DNA of 64,000 bases, taken from NCBI RefSeq assembly GCF_029963765.1, contig NZ_JALBYU010000009.1:124001-188000 (forward strand), in the 5' to 3' direction. The notes below the pieces were generated by a model. It did not search any database, was not told the DNA's origin, and saw only the letters and a list, made by a program, of their open reading frames with translations. Below, in pieces: positions 48,704 to 58,320 of this stretch. Source of the DNA: Pseudomonas sp. UYIF39. GTDB taxonomy: Bacteria; Pseudomonadota; Gammaproteobacteria; Pseudomonadales; Pseudomonadaceae. How positions within the stretch are numbered: the first letter of the stretch is position 1; every line of letters starts with the position of its first letter. A program made the position numbers and the translations under genes.

Positions 48704-50176
48704 TCAGGCCTGCGCCGCAGCGCGACCAGCCCCGCTATTTTTAGGTTGTACAACGCTGTCCTGCTCGACCGGCAGGATCAGTTGATCGGGTACCGATCCA
48801 TGCCATTTTTTTGCGCATACGTAATACAGGGCTGCGGGAAGCACCAGACCGATGATCCAGGAAATATCCACATCACCCAGAGCTGCCACCAGCGGACCGG
48901 TATAGAACTTGGTAGAGATGAACGGCAGCTGCACCAGCACACCGAAGACATAGACGCTGATACCGAGGGGGTTCCAACGGCCGTAGCGACCGTTCGGATC
49001 AGCCAGCGCCGGCACGTCATAGCGCTCGCGAGTGATGCAGTAGTAGTCCACCAGGTTGATCGCGCTCCAAGGCGTAAAGAACGCCAGCAAGAACAGGATG
49101 AAAGACTTGAACGCGCCGAGGAACGAGTGCTGACCGAGCAACGCCATCAGGGTCGCAGTACCGACGATGACCAGCACGAAGACCAGACGCTGCAAGCGCG
49201 TTACCTTCAGCTCACCACGGAAACCGCTGATGATGGTCGCAATGCACATGAAGCTGCCGTAGGAGTTCAGCGTGGAGATGGTGACCTTGCCGAACGCAAT
49301 GCTGAAATACAGCAACGCGGCGGTGGCACCGGTACCGCCCAGACCCACGATGTAGGCCACTTCGTGGCCGGCGAATTGCCCGTTGGCCGAGGCGGCGGCA
49401 AACACGCCGAGGATCATCGCCACCTGTGCGCCAATCACCGAACCTGCGCCTGCGGCGAAAAAGGTTTTCACCGAGGAAGTCTTGCTCGGCAGGTAGCGTG
49501 AATAGTCAGCCACATAAGGGCCGAAGGCGATCTGCCAGGACGCCGCGAGCGACACCGCAAGCAGGAAGCTGCTCCAGCTGAAGTGGCGGATTTGCAGGAG
49601 TGCACCCACGTCCGTCTGGCTCATCAGACGGCTGAACAGATAAACAAAGGCAATCACACCAATGACGCTGGCGACACGGCCGATCCAATGGATCACCCGA
49701 TAACCGAGCACCGTGACCAGCACGATGACACTGGCGAAGATGAGGATACCGACGCTATCGCTGACGCCAAACAACTGGCCCAGCGCCTGGCCCGAAAGCA
49801 CGGTGCCCGTCGCAGTGAAACCGAGGTACATCAGACAGACCAGCACGATCGGGATGGCCGCGCCATACACGCCGAACTGTACCCGGCTGGAGATCATCTG
49901 CGGCAGGCCAAGCTTGGGCCCTTGCGCGGCATGCAGCGCCATTACGCCACCGCCGAGCAGTTGACCGATCAACAGACCGATCAACGACCAGAACACATCA
50001 CCGCCCAGCACCACGGCCAGGGCCCCGGTGACAATCGCGGTGATTTGCAGGTTGGCACCCATCCACAGGGTGAACTGGCTCAACAGACGACCGTGTCTCT
50101 CCGCTTCCGGGATGTAGTCGATCGAACGTTTCTCGATCAACGGTTTACTGCCTGCACGATCGCTGTTAACAGCCAT
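48704..50176 (-). CDS. NCS1-family permease, probable urocanate transporter
   Basis: The 490-residue permease of the nucleobase-cation-symport-1 family (CodB-like) has about 12 helices and motifs GANLQITAIVTGALAVVLGGD and FTPWSAINLVDYYCITRERYDV. In P. fluorescens SBW25 the gene in this place, called hutTu, transports urocanate; some genomes label it cytosine permease. No pyrimidine gene is near. It is 44 bases downstream of hutU. Confidence 0.88.
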   Translation of the reverse strand: MAVNSDRAGSKPLIEKRSIDYIPEAERHGRLLSQFTLWMGANLQITAIVTGALAVVLGGDVFWSLIGLLIGQLLGGGVMALHAAQGPKLGLPQMISSRVQFGVYGAAIPIVLVCLMYLGFTATGTVLSGQALGQLFGVSDSVGILIFASVIVLVTVLGYRVIHWIGRVASVIGVIAFVYLFSRLMSQTDVGALLQIRHFSWSSFLLAVSLAASWQIAFGPYVADYSRYLPSKTSSVKTFFAAGAGSVIGAQVAMILGVFAAASANGQFAGHEVAYIVGLGGTGATAALLYFSIAFGKVTISTLNSYGSFMCIATIISGFRGELKVTRLQRLVFVLVIVGTATLMALLGQHSFLGAFKSFILFLLAFFTPWSAINLVDYYCITRERYDVPALADPNGRYGRWNPLGISVYVFGVLVQLPFISTKFYTGPLVAALGDVDISWIIGLVLPAALYYVCAKKWHGSVPDQLILPVEQDSVVQPKNSGAGRAAAQA

Positions 50177-50220
50177 GATTCAACCTCTGTGGATTGTTTT
50201 GTGGGGTTGGCTTTGCGTTG

Positions 50221-51909
50221 TTATTTACCGGTAATCATCGGCAGGTTCAGGCCCTGTTCCTTGGCGCAGTCGATCGCGATCTGGTAACCCGCATCGGCGT
50301 GACGCATGACACCGGTCGCCGGGTCGTTGTGCAGGACGCGAGCGATACGCTCGGCCGCTTCGTCAGTACCGTCGCAGACAATCACCATGCCCGAGTGCTG
50401 GGAGAAGCCCATGCCGACGCCGCCGCCATGGTGCAGGGAAACCCAGGTCGCGCCGCTCGCGGTGTTGAGCAGAGCGTTGAGCAGTGGCCAGTCGGACACG
50501 GCATCGGAACCGTCTTGCATGGATTCGGTTTCGCGGTTCGGGCTGGCGACCGAACCGGAGTCCAGGTGGTCGCGGCCGATCACGATTGGCGCGGACAATT
50601 CACCGCTGCGAACCATTTCGTTGAACGCCAGACCGAGCTTGGCGCGCAGGCCCAGGCCAACCCAGCAGATACGTGCCGGCAGACCCTGGAAGCTGATGCG
50701 CTCACGCGCCATGTCCAGCCAGTTGTGCAGGTGGGCGTCGTCCGGGATCAGCTCTTTTACTTTGGCGTCGGTTTTGTAAATGTCTTGCGGATCGCCCGAC
50801 AGTGCAGCCCAACGGAACGGACCGATACCGCGGCAGAACAGCGGACGGATGTAAGCGGGTACGAAGCCTGGGAAGTCGAATGCGTTCTCGACGCCTTCTT
50901 CCTGGGCCATCTGACGGATGTTGTTGCCGTAGTCGAAGGTTGGAATACCCATTTTCTGGAAGTCCAACATCGCTTTGACGTGCACAGCCATCGATTGCTT
51001 GGCGGCTTTCACCACGGCAGCAGGCTCGGTCTTGGCGCGAGCGCGGTACTCTTCCCAGGTCCAGCCGGCTGGCAGGTAACCGTTGAGCGGGTCGTGGGCG
51101 CTGGTCTGGTCGGTGACCATGTCCGGGCGCACGCCGCGCTTGACCAGTTCTGGCAGAATTTCAGCGGCGTTACCCAGCAAGGCGATGGAAATCGCTTTGC
51201 CTTCCTTGGTGTATTTGGCGATGCGGGCCAGCGCGTCGTCGAGGTCGGTGGCTTGCTCATCGACATAACGGCTGTTCAGGCGGAAATCGATGCTGACCTG
51301 CTGGCATTCGATGTTCAGCGAGCAAGCGCCGGCCAGGGTCGCGGCCAGAGGCTGAGCGCCGCCCATGCCGCCGAGGCCTGCGGTCAGAACCCAACGACCT
51401 GTCAGGTCATCGTTGTAGTGTTGGCGACCGGCTTCGACGAAGGTTTCGTAGGTGCCCTGAACGATGCCCTGGCTACCGATGTAGATCCAGCTGCCGGCGG
51501 TCATCTGGCCGTACATGGCCAGGCCTTTGGCGTCGAGTTCGTTGAAGTGTTCCCAGCTCGCCCAGTGTGGCACCAGGTTGGAGTTGGCGATCAGTACGCG
51601 GGGGGCGTTGCTGTGGGTCTTGAACACGCCGACCGGCTTGCCGGATTGCACCAGCAGTGTCTCGTCGTCATTCAGGTTGGTCAGGCTTTCGACGATCTTG
51701 TCGTAGCATTCCCAGTTACGTGCCGCACGACCGATACCACCGTAAACCACCAGTTCTTTAGGGTTTTCGGCGACTTCCGGGTCGAGGTTGTTCATCAACA
51801 TGCGCAGCGGCGCTTCGGTCAGCCAGCTCTTGGCGGTCAGCTTGTTACCGCGGGCAGCGCGGATTTCTACGTCACGATACTTGGTAGGTTTCTGGGTATT
51901 GTCAGTCAC
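50221..51909 (-). CDS. hutU: Urocanate hydratase
   Basis: The 562-residue NAD-dependent urocanase turns urocanate into imidazolone-5-propionate. The NAD-binding [26 protein letters not shown] and the active-site Cys region [19 protein letters not shown] are present. Start at GTG 51909 with GAGGAG upstream. It is first in the long hutU-...-G operon, behind a sigma-54-like element and a HutC-type palindrome. Confidence 0.97.
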   Translation of the reverse strand: MTDNTQKPTKYRDVEIRAARGNKLTAKSWLTEAPLRMLMNNLDPEVAENPKELVVYGGIGRAARNWECYDKIVESLTNLNDDETLLVQSGKPVGVFKTHSNAPRVLIANSNLVPHWASWEHFNELDAKGLAMYGQMTAGSWIYIGSQGIVQGTYETFVEAGRQHYNDDLTGRWVLTAGLGGMGGAQPLAATLAGACSLNIECQQVSIDFRLNSRYVDEQATDLDDALARIAKYTKEGKAISIALLGNAAEILPELVKRGVRPDMVTDQTSAHDPLNGYLPAGWTWEEYRARAKTEPAAVVKAAKQSMAVHVKAMLDFQKMGIPTFDYGNNIRQMAQEEGVENAFDFPGFVPAYIRPLFCRGIGPFRWAALSGDPQDIYKTDAKVKELIPDDAHLHNWLDMARERISFQGLPARICWVGLGLRAKLGLAFNEMVRSGELSAPIVIGRDHLDSGSVASPNRETESMQDGSDAVSDWPLLNALLNTASGATWVSLHHGGGVGMGFSQHSGMVIVCDGTDEAAERIARVLHNDPATGVMRHADAGYQIAIDCAKEQGLNLPMITGK

Positions 51910-51946
51910 GAAAAAGACTCCTCAGCGATCAATTCAAACCAACCCT

Positions 51947-51962
51947 GGCAGTGGGCAAGCCA
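51947..51962 (-). promoter_or_regulatory. Sigma-54-type promoter of the hutU operon
   Basis: On the minus strand TGGCTTGCCCACTGCC has GG and GC at the exact -24/-12 distance, 38 bases upstream of the hutU start. RpoN, CbrAB and NtrBC control of hut is known in P. fluorescens, which supports the match. Confidence 0.55.
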
Positions 51963-52042
51963 GCCTGTGCGCATCATTGCGCCACAAGCGAATCAGTGGA
52001 CGCTGCGGAGAGTCTCGGTCGACTCATACGCATACGTCTTTA

Positions 52043-52056
52043 CTTGTACATACAAG
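52043..52056. promoter_or_regulatory. HutC-type operator upstream of hutU
   Basis: CTTGTACATACAAG is a perfect CTTGTA-N2-TACAAG palindrome, as expected for the GntR/HutC repressor. It is about 80 bases upstream of the sigma-54-like site, where enhancer-binding activators also act. Confidence 0.7.
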
Positions 52057-52265
52057 CATATGCAATCAAGCGGCCAACTTGCTGGATGAGTGTTCAAGAA
52101 AAGTTTTGAAAGGGCTGGAAAGCGCCTGGATCAAGGGTTCTGGCAAAGATGAAATTTTTCGGGGGGATTTTGCGAGGAGGGTTACAGCTGTTACTTGAGC
52201 GGGGGTTTGCGCCACGCTGGGGCGTTCGGTAACAAAGTGGTGCGCATTCGGGAACGTTGAAAAGC
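52057..52265. other. Gene-free stretch between the hutU operator and the 38-bp inverted repeat
   Basis: Part of the 456-base gap between hutU and hutD. It should hold activator sites for hutU. A 27-codon ORF from ATG 52149 has no recognisable product and no support; I see no other structure. Confidence 0.35.
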
Positions 52266-52353
52266 AAAAGATCGCAGCCTCGTTTCACTCGACAGCTCCT
52301 ACAAGGTGAACGCCATGTAGGAGCTGTCGAGTGAAACGAGGCTGCGATCTTTT
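52266..52353. repeat. Perfect 38-bp inverted repeat between hutD and the hutU control region
   Basis: The arms 52266-52303 and 52316-52353 are exact inverse copies, 12 bases apart. They start AAAAGATCGCAGCCTCG and end CGAGGCTGCGATCTTTT. It begins 13 bases after the hutD stop and, with the T run, should also end the hutCD transcript. It belongs to a different repeat family from the REP doublets. Confidence 0.9.
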
Positions 52354-52365
52354 GGGGATTATGAA

Positions 52366-52935
52366 TCAGCGTGCAGTCAGCTCAATCACACAGCATGAGC
52401 CATTACTGGAGACTTCCAGCAGGCCGGCGTTACCGTCGAGTTGCAGGCAATCATGCCGCCCCAGTTGTGAGGCGTTGTTACCGACCTTCACTTCAAGCTC
52501 GTCGGTGACACTGAACACGAGCACGGTGCCCGCCGAGCTGAAAAACCGCTGCTCGCCGTCCAACCACTGCAATCGCGCGCTGTAACGCTGCGGTGCATAA
52601 ATCAGGTTGAAGTCGCGAATCGGCCCGCCGAGCAATGTGCAGGAAACCTGGCTCTCGCCGCTAAAGGCAAACGGATCGATCGGTAACAATGGCCGCGTGT
52701 CCTGGCCATCAACCCGCAAGGTCATGCCGTCGCCCCGCAATACGGTGATCACCCGCTCATAGCCGGCGAACACCGAGAAGCCGCCCGACTCGCCAATATC
52801 AGCAATCGACAGGCGCCAGCCAAATCCATCAAGGCCGGTGCCTGCATCGCGGGTGATTTCTTCGGTACTGCCGCCGCCGTTTTTCCATGGCATGCGTGGG
52901 TAATCTATTGCGCGTAGAACCTTGAACTGACTCAT
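52366..52935 (-). CDS. hutD: HutD family protein
   Basis: The 189-residue bicupin of the HutD family begins MSQFKVLRAIDYPRMPWKNGGGSTEEI. MPWKNGGGSTEEI and GFGWRLSIADI are family signatures. HutD is not an enzyme of the pathway; in P. fluorescens it appears to set an upper limit on hut expression, and ligand binding has been proposed. It overlaps hutC by four bases. Confidence 0.93.
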   Translation of the reverse strand: MSQFKVLRAIDYPRMPWKNGGGSTEEITRDAGTGLDGFGWRLSIADIGESGGFSVFAGYERVITVLRGDGMTLRVDGQDTRPLLPIDPFAFSGESQVSCTLLGGPIRDFNLIYAPQRYSARLQWLDGEQRFFSSAGTVLVFSVTDELEVKVGNNASQLGRHDCLQLDGNAGLLEVSSNGSCCVIELTAR

Positions 52936-53681
52936 TTATGGAACCGACCTTCCAGACGATGACGGGAACCGGGGTGGATCAAACGGGCGGCGGTTACTGG
53001 CTGACGACCGGACCAGGTGCGGCGACGAATCAGCAGGCACGGCTCGCCCTTCTCAATCTGCAGCAACTTGCACTCGCTGGCCTCGGCCAGAATCGCCTCG
53101 ACCACGTGCTCGCCTTCAGTCAGCGGCGCGACCTGGTTCAGATAGGCGTATGGCGTTTGCAGGGTGAAGTCCTGCTTGAGGTAGTCCGGTGCCACCAATG
53201 CATTGACGAAACGGTCTTCGATTTGCACCGGGATATCATTTTCGAAATGCACGATCAGCGAGTGAAAGACTTTCTGGCCTTCACGCATGTCCAGCGCCAG
53301 GGCGCGCTCGGAACCGGCGGCCTCTTCTTCGAGGGTAATGACCTTGCAGGTGTGGCGATGGCCACGGGAGGCGATTTCGTCGGCGATGTTGTGCACTTCA
53401 AACAGCGCAGACTGACTTTTCGGCTCAGCGACAAAAGTGCCGACACCCTGCATGCGCACCAGCAGACCATCGGCGGTCATCTCCCGCAGGGCGCGGTTGA
53501 TGGTCATGCGGCTGAAACCCAGCTGGTTGACCAGCTCGCTTTCCGACGGAACGCGGTAGTGCGGCGGCCAGTTTCCACTGTCGATTTGCTGGGTGATCAT
53601 CTGTTTGACGCGGGCGTACAAGGGCGCCGGACTGTCGCCCATGTTCGCGGCCAACGGTGACACTTGGGGCGGAGTCGGCAC
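52932..53681 (-). CDS. hutC: Histidine utilisation repressor HutC (GntR family)
   Basis: The 249-residue repressor has an N-terminal winged helix (YARVKQMITQQIDSG; VPSESELVNQLGFSRMTINRALREM) and a C-terminal UTRA ligand domain that binds urocanate. Start at GTG 53681 (MPTPPQVS). It lies next to hutF and faces it, with an operator between them, and is coupled to hutD. Confidence 0.95.
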   Translation of the reverse strand: MPTPPQVSPLAANMGDSPAPLYARVKQMITQQIDSGNWPPHYRVPSESELVNQLGFSRMTINRALREMTADGLLVRMQGVGTFVAEPKSQSALFEVHNIADEIASRGHRHTCKVITLEEEAAGSERALALDMREGQKVFHSLIVHFENDIPVQIEDRFVNALVAPDYLKQDFTLQTPYAYLNQVAPLTEGEHVVEAILAEASECKLLQIEKGEPCLLIRRRTWSGRQPVTAARLIHPGSRHRLEGRFHK

Positions 53682-53745
53682 GGTTAATCCTTGTTCGTTG
53701 AAGAGAGGTTGCTAGCTTGCCGGAGTTTACCGAGCAGGCAAACGT

Positions 53746-53765
53746 CTGTATATGTATATACAAAT
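53746..53765. promoter_or_regulatory. HutC-type operator between hutC and hutF
   Basis: TGTATATACA at 53753-53762 is a perfect palindrome and is preceded by an overlapping TGTATATG half-repeat. It lies 24 bases upstream of hutF and 65 from hutC, so it could repress hutF and autoregulate hutC. Confidence 0.65.
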
Positions 53766-53788
53766 AACACACGATGGGGTGCTGAACC

Positions 53789-55153
53789 ATGTCCGCCTTC
53801 TTTGCCGAACGCGCGCTGCTGCCTAGTGGATGGGCCAACAATGTACGTCTTGAGGTCAACGCCGATGGCGTGTTGACCCGTATCCAGGCCGATTCCAATG
53901 CAGATGGCGCCGAACGGCTAAGCGGTCCGCTGCTGCCGGGAATGCCGAATCTACACTCCCACGCCTTCCAGCGCGCCATGGCCGGGCTGGCGGAAGTGGC
54001 GGGTAATCCGAATGACAGTTTCTGGACCTGGCGCGATTTGATGTATCGCCTCGTCGGAAAAATCAGCCCGGATCAACTCGGCGTCATCGCCCGTCAGCTG
54101 TACATCGAAATGCTCAAGGCCGGTTACACCTCGGTCGCTGAATTTCATTACGTACACCACGACACCAACGGCCACCCTTACGCGGACCCGGCCGAACTGG
54201 CGCTGCGCATCAGCCAGGCCGCCAGTTCCGCCGGGATCGGCCTGACCCTGCTACCGGTGCTCTACAGCCATTCAGGTTTCGGCGGCCAGGCCCCGAACGA
54301 AGGCCAGCGCCGCTTTATCAACAGCACCGAAAACTACCTCAAGCTTCAGTCGCGCTTGCAGCCAATCCTGGCGCAGCAACCGGCGCAGTCGCTGGGTTTG
54401 TGTTTCCACTCATTGCGCGCGGTAACACCGCAGCAGATCAGCGAAGTGCTGGCGGCCAGCGACCAGCAGTGCCCGGTGCACATTCACATCGCCGAACAGC
54501 AGAAGGAAGTCGATGACTGCCTGAGCTGGAGCGGCCGCCGTCCGCTGCAATGGCTGTACGAAAACACCGAGGTCGATCAGCGCTGGTGCCTGGTTCACGC
54601 AACCCACGCCAACCCGGAAGAAGTCACGCTGATGGCCAAGAGTCGCGCCATCGCCGGTTTGTGCCTGACCACCGAAGCCAACCTCGGCGACGGGATTTTC
54701 CCTGCTGTGGATTTCCTCGCTCAGGGCGGGCGCATGGGCATCGGTTCCGACAGCCATGTGTCATTGAGCGTGGTGGAAGAATTGCGTTGGCTGGAATACG
54801 GCCAGCGTCTGCGCGACCAACGCCGTAATCGTTTGTATGGCGCGGATCAGCCGATGGTTGGCCGCACGCTGTACGACGCAGCACTGGATGGCGGGGCTCA
54901 GGCGCTGAGTCAGTCGATCGGTGCGCTGGAAGTTGGCAAACGTGCGGATTGGCTGGTGCTGGATGGCAACGATCCGTACCTGGCGACGGCCAGTGGCGAC
55001 GGGATTCTCAATCGTTGGTTGTTTGCCGGTGGCGATCGCCAAGTGCGGGATGTGCTGGTCAATGGCCAGTGGGTTGTGCGCGACGGGCGTCATGCGGACG
55101 AAGAAGAGAGTAACCGCGCCTTCACCCAAGTCCTTCGCGACTTGTTGGGCTGA
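53789..55153 (+). CDS. hutF: Formimidoylglutamate deiminase
   Basis: The 454-residue amidohydrolase turns N-formimino-glutamate into N-formylglutamate and ammonia, which is the Pseudomonas five-step route. Metal motifs: LPGMPNLHSHAFQRAM, CPVHIHIAEQQKEV, CLVHATHANPEE and GIGSDSHVSLS. It faces hutC and has the HutC-type palindrome before it. It ends at a REP doublet. Confidence 0.96.
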   Translation: MSAFFAERALLPSGWANNVRLEVNADGVLTRIQADSNADGAERLSGPLLPGMPNLHSHAFQRAMAGLAEVAGNPNDSFWTWRDLMYRLVGKISPDQLGVIARQLYIEMLKAGYTSVAEFHYVHHDTNGHPYADPAELALRISQAASSAGIGLTLLPVLYSHSGFGGQAPNEGQRRFINSTENYLKLQSRLQPILAQQPAQSLGLCFHSLRAVTPQQISEVLAASDQQCPVHIHIAEQQKEVDDCLSWSGRRPLQWLYENTEVDQRWCLVHATHANPEEVTLMAKSRAIAGLCLTTEANLGDGIFPAVDFLAQGGRMGIGSDSHVSLSVVEELRWLEYGQRLRDQRRNRLYGADQPMVGRTLYDAALDGGAQALSQSIGALEVGKRADWLVLDGNDPYLATASGDGILNRWLFAGGDRQVRDVLVNGQWVVRDGRHADEEESNRAFTQVLRDLLG

Positions 55154-55167
55154 AACCGGAAACCATT

Positions 55168-55256
55168 GTGGGAGCGAGCTTGCTCGCGATGGGGCCGCCA
55201 GATTCAACATTAATGTTGTCTGACAGTCCGCTATCGCGAGCAAGCTCGCTCCCACA
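55168..55256. repeat. REP doublet, GTGGGAGCGAGC family
   Basis: TGTGGGAGCGAGCTTGCTCG at the left and GCGAGCAAGCTCGCTCCCAC at the right, between the convergent hutF and blc genes. Confidence 0.87.
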
Positions 55257-55273
55257 GAGTTCTTTACCAGCCT

Positions 55274-55843
55274 TTAGTTAGAGGTCTTGGCCATCTGCGT
55301 TTCGGTCGCGCGCCAGATCAGCCGCGTAGTGTCGTAACCCTGCTGACGTGCCTTGCTCAGCAACTCCTCACGCACTACGCCATTGACCGTCGGGGTCCGT
55401 GACAGCAGCCATAGATACTTGCGGCTCGGATCGCCAACAATGGCGGTCTTGTAGTCATCGCTGACATACAACACCCAGTACTCTCCCTTCGCCACACCCG
55501 GAATCAGCCGCGAAAACCAGTTATCGAACTCGACCCACAGCTTGTCGGTTTTGCCCGGCTCCTGTGGCCAGGCCACGCCTTTGGCCTCTTCCCATTGCCA
55601 GTCTGCCGTCAGGCAGCGATTGAGCACCAACACCTTGCCATCAGGCTTGAGCGTGTAGTGGGCCTCGGATTGCGCGCAGTTGCGCTGGAAATACATCGGC
55701 AGGCGAGCCAACTCGTACCAGGTCCCTTGGTACTTCTTGAGATTGACGCTATTGGCGGTTTTCGGTGCCAACGGATCTACGCCAGACGTGGCGCAGCCGG
55801 CCAATACCAGGCCGGCTAAAAGGACTATCAATAACCGCTTCAT
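55274..55843 (-). CDS. blc: Outer-membrane lipocalin Blc-like lipoprotein
   Basis: The 189-residue lipoprotein has the signal MKRLLIVLLAGLVLAGCATSG with lipobox LAGC. The lipocalin pattern is NLKKYQGTWYELARLPMYFQRNC, then YWVLYVSDDYKTAIVGDPSRKYLWLLSRTP. Family members bind fatty acids or lysophospholipids at the outer membrane and are stress-linked. The start has GGGAG upstream. The next gene on the strand, a small lipoprotein, lies 31 bases upstream and is likely in the same transcript. Confidence 0.92.
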   Translation of the reverse strand: MKRLLIVLLAGLVLAGCATSGVDPLAPKTANSVNLKKYQGTWYELARLPMYFQRNCAQSEAHYTLKPDGKVLVLNRCLTADWQWEEAKGVAWPQEPGKTDKLWVEFDNWFSRLIPGVAKGEYWVLYVSDDYKTAIVGDPSRKYLWLLSRTPTVNGVVREELLSKARQQGYDTTRLIWRATETQMAKTSN

Positions 55844-55874
55844 TGTTTTTCTCCCGTGGGCGCATAGCCCCGGA

Positions 55875-56129
55875 TTACTTCAGGCCTTGGCCGGAAAACA
55901 TCAGCACTTTGTCACCGGCGTACTGCACGCTGATAAAGCTGTTCTTGTCGCCCCAGGTGCAACTGGACATGCCGAGCGCGCCCGAGCAATCGGCGGGTTT
56001 ACCCAGCAAGGTTTCTACCTCGGCTTTGGGCATGCCTGACGACAACTTCGAGTAGTTTTCCTGATTGATCTTGCTGCAAGCGGCCAACAACACGCAGAAC
56101 GAAAGCAGGGCGATAGAACGCAGCGACAT
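55875..56129 (-). CDS. Small lipoprotein (SmpA/OmlA-like, DUF3862 type)
   Basis: The 84-residue protein begins MSLRSIALLSFCVLLAACSKI with lipobox LAAC. The mature part has NYSKLSSGMPKAEVETLLGKPADCSGALG, the pattern of small BamE-like domains. ATG 56129 is supported by GGAG seven bases upstream; the frame is open to 56282 without a start signal. Sits beside blc; it may be part of the outer-membrane stress response, but its function is not known. Confidence 0.8.
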   Translation of the reverse strand: MSLRSIALLSFCVLLAACSKINQENYSKLSSGMPKAEVETLLGKPADCSGALGMSSCTWGDKNSFISVQYAGDKVLMFSGQGLK

Positions 56130-56410
56130 GGTGTAGCTCCTGGGGCGAAGGGGAATGGCATGGCTGCCAAGCTGAAGCTTAGAAGAGAAAACCCCTGTCT
56201 GGTTCCGTGGCCGGCCGGCTATTTTTGGGCCGGTCGTCCGCCTTTCGTGAAATATAAGGAACTTTTGTTTGCTGTTGACCATTTCGTCGGTATTCGCAAA
56301 AGCCGCCTAATCTTTGGCGCCGCTCAGTCGACATAAAAGCAGCGCAAAGCCCATGACTGTGGCAAATTGACGCCCCTTTGTTGACCAGCCTCTTCGCGGT
56401 AGCTCATTTA
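56130..56410. other. Gap between the small lipoprotein gene and the PctA-type receptor
   Basis: About 280 bases with divergent starts at both ends. Promoters for both genes should be here. I find no good sigma-28 match (GCCGCCTAA near 56303 has one base too many) and no repeat. Confidence 0.4.
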
Positions 56411-58303
56411 ATGACCAGAAACATGAAGTTCAGCCACAAGATCTTGTTGGCTGCCGCCCTCGTGGTGGCCGTTGCATTCGCTTGTTTCATCCTCTTCAAC
56501 GACTACCGCCAGCGGCAAACCCTGCGCAGCAATACCGAATCCTCGATGCAGGAACTCGGTAGCCTGACTACCAGCAACATCCAGACCTGGCTGGAAAGCC
56601 GCATGCAGTTGCTGCAATCGCTGTCCCAGCAGATCGCGGTGGACGGGAGCACCCAGGCCAACCTCAAGCGCGCGATAGACCTGCCGGCCTACACCAGTAA
56701 TTTCCAGTTGAGCTACTTCGGTGGCACCGACGGCGTGATGTTCTCGGTCCCGGCCGGCAATCGTGCGGCGGATTACGACCCCCGTGCCCGTGGCTGGTAC
56801 AAAGCGGCCAACGGTGCGCAACAGACCATCGTCACCGAACCTTACATCGCCGCGTCGTCGGGCAAACTGGTGATCACTGTCGCCACCCCGGTGAAACATC
56901 AGAATCAAATGATCGGCGTCGCCGGCGCAGACATCGACCTGTCCAGCGTCAGCGCGATCATCAACTCGCTGAACTTCGGCGGCCACGGCCATGCGTTTAT
57001 CGTCGGCGCCGACGGCAAGATCCTGATCCACCCGGATAGCAAACTGGTGCTCAAGAGCCTGACCGACGCCTACCCGAACGGCGCGCCGAACGTCAGCCCG
57101 GGCATGAAAGAAGTCGAGATCGATGGCAAGACCCAATTCATCTCCTTTACCCACGTCAATGGTGTGCCCTCGGCAGACTGGTACGTGGCGCTCGTGCTGG
57201 ATCAGGACACCGCGTTCTCGATGCTCAGCGAATTCCGCTCCTCGGCGATCATCGCCATGGTCATTGCCGTGGTGATCATCATCGCGTTGCTGGGCATGCT
57301 GATCAGCTTCTTGATGCAGCCACTGTTGACCATGGGCCGCGCCATGCATGACATCGCCGAAGGCGAAGGTGACCTGACCAAACGCCTGACCATCCACGGC
57401 CAGGACGAGTTCGGTGCCTTGGGCACTTCGTTCAACCGCTTTGTGGAGCGTATTCACACGTCGATTCGCGAGGTGTCCTCGGCCACCGGACAGGTCAATG
57501 AAGTTGCCTTGCGTGTGGTTGCCGCGTCGAACTCGTCGATGTTCAACTCCGACCAGCAAGCCTCGCGCACCAGCAGCGTCGCCGCCGCCATCAACGAACT
57601 GGGCGCCGCCGCCCAGGAAATCGCCCAGAACGCCGCCCTCGCCTCTCAGCATTCGAGCGATGCCCGCGCCTTGGCCGAGGACGGTCAGCAAGTCGTGGAT
57701 AAAACCATCGCGGCGATGCAGCAACTCTCGGCGAAGATCAGCGATTCGTGCGGCAACATCGAAACGCTCAACAGCAACACCGTGAACATCGGGCAGATTC
57801 TGGAAGTGATCACCAGCATCTCCCAGCAGACCAACTTGCTGGCACTCAACGCCGCCATCGAAGCGGCCCGTGCCGGTGAAGCCGGTCGCGGTTTTGCCGT
57901 GGTAGCGGACGAGGTACGTAACCTCGCGCACCGTACTCAGGATTCGGCGCAGCAAGTGCAGAAGATGATCGAGGAACTGCAAGTCGGCGCCCGGGAAGCC
58001 GTGAGCACCATGACCGACAGCCAGCGCCAGAGCGAAAGCAGCGTCGGCATCGCCAACCAGGCGGGCGAACGTCTGGGCAGCGTGACTCAGCGTATTGGTG
58101 AGATCGACGGGATGAACCAGTCGGTGGCGACTGCGACGGAAGAACAAACGGCGGTGGTGGAGTCGATCAACGTCGACATTGCCGAGATCAACACGTTGAA
58201 CCAGGAAGGAGTGGAGAACTTGCAGGCGACGTTGCGTGCGTGCGCGGACCTTGAGCAGCAGGCGGCGCGGTTGAAGCAGTTGGTGGGCAGCTTCCGGATT
58301 TAA
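56411..58303 (+). CDS. Amino-acid chemoreceptor of the PctA/PctB/PctC type (dCache)
   Basis: The 630-residue MCP begins [19 protein letters not shown]. It has membrane helices at about residues 10-30 and 277-300, a periplasmic dCache domain, HAMP, and the tip [20 protein letters not shown]. The dCache part holds [16 protein letters not shown] and GADID, fitting the amino-acid-binding R..WY..Y..D motif of PctA. So it should sense L-amino acids at the membrane-distal pocket. It is next to hut in the genome, but a histidine link is not shown. ATG 56423 is an alternative start. Confidence 0.9.
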   Translation: MTRNMKFSHKILLAAALVVAVAFACFILFNDYRQRQTLRSNTESSMQELGSLTTSNIQTWLESRMQLLQSLSQQIAVDGSTQANLKRAIDLPAYTSNFQLSYFGGTDGVMFSVPAGNRAADYDPRARGWYKAANGAQQTIVTEPYIAASSGKLVITVATPVKHQNQMIGVAGADIDLSSVSAIINSLNFGGHGHAFIVGADGKILIHPDSKLVLKSLTDAYPNGAPNVSPGMKEVEIDGKTQFISFTHVNGVPSADWYVALVLDQDTAFSMLSEFRSSAIIAMVIAVVIIIALLGMLISFLMQPLLTMGRAMHDIAEGEGDLTKRLTIHGQDEFGALGTSFNRFVERIHTSIREVSSATGQVNEVALRVVAASNSSMFNSDQQASRTSSVAAAINELGAAAQEIAQNAALASQHSSDARALAEDGQQVVDKTIAAMQQLSAKISDSCGNIETLNSNTVNIGQILEVITSISQQTNLLALNAAIEAARAGEAGRGFAVVADEVRNLAHRTQDSAQQVQKMIEELQVGAREAVSTMTDSQRQSESSVGIANQAGERLGSVTQRIGEIDGMNQSVATATEEQTAVVESINVDIAEINTLNQEGVENLQATLRACADLEQQAARLKQLVGSFRI

Positions 58304-58320
58304 GGCGCTTCTGAAGGCCC

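Noticed and set aside
47525..49501. 658-codon ORF opposite hutX and the NCS1 permease
   Set aside because: It spans two real genes and their gap on the other strand and has no domain.
50194..52089. 631-codon ORF opposite hutU
   Set aside because: It is antisense to urocanase and runs through the hutU control region.
52149..52232. 27-codon ORF in the hutU upstream region
   Set aside because: It has no homology that I recognise, no clear ribosome site, and lies in a control region.
56300..56312. Sigma-28 -10 element before the PctA-type receptor
   Set aside because: GCCGCCTAA has an extra base and no TAAA at the right distance.
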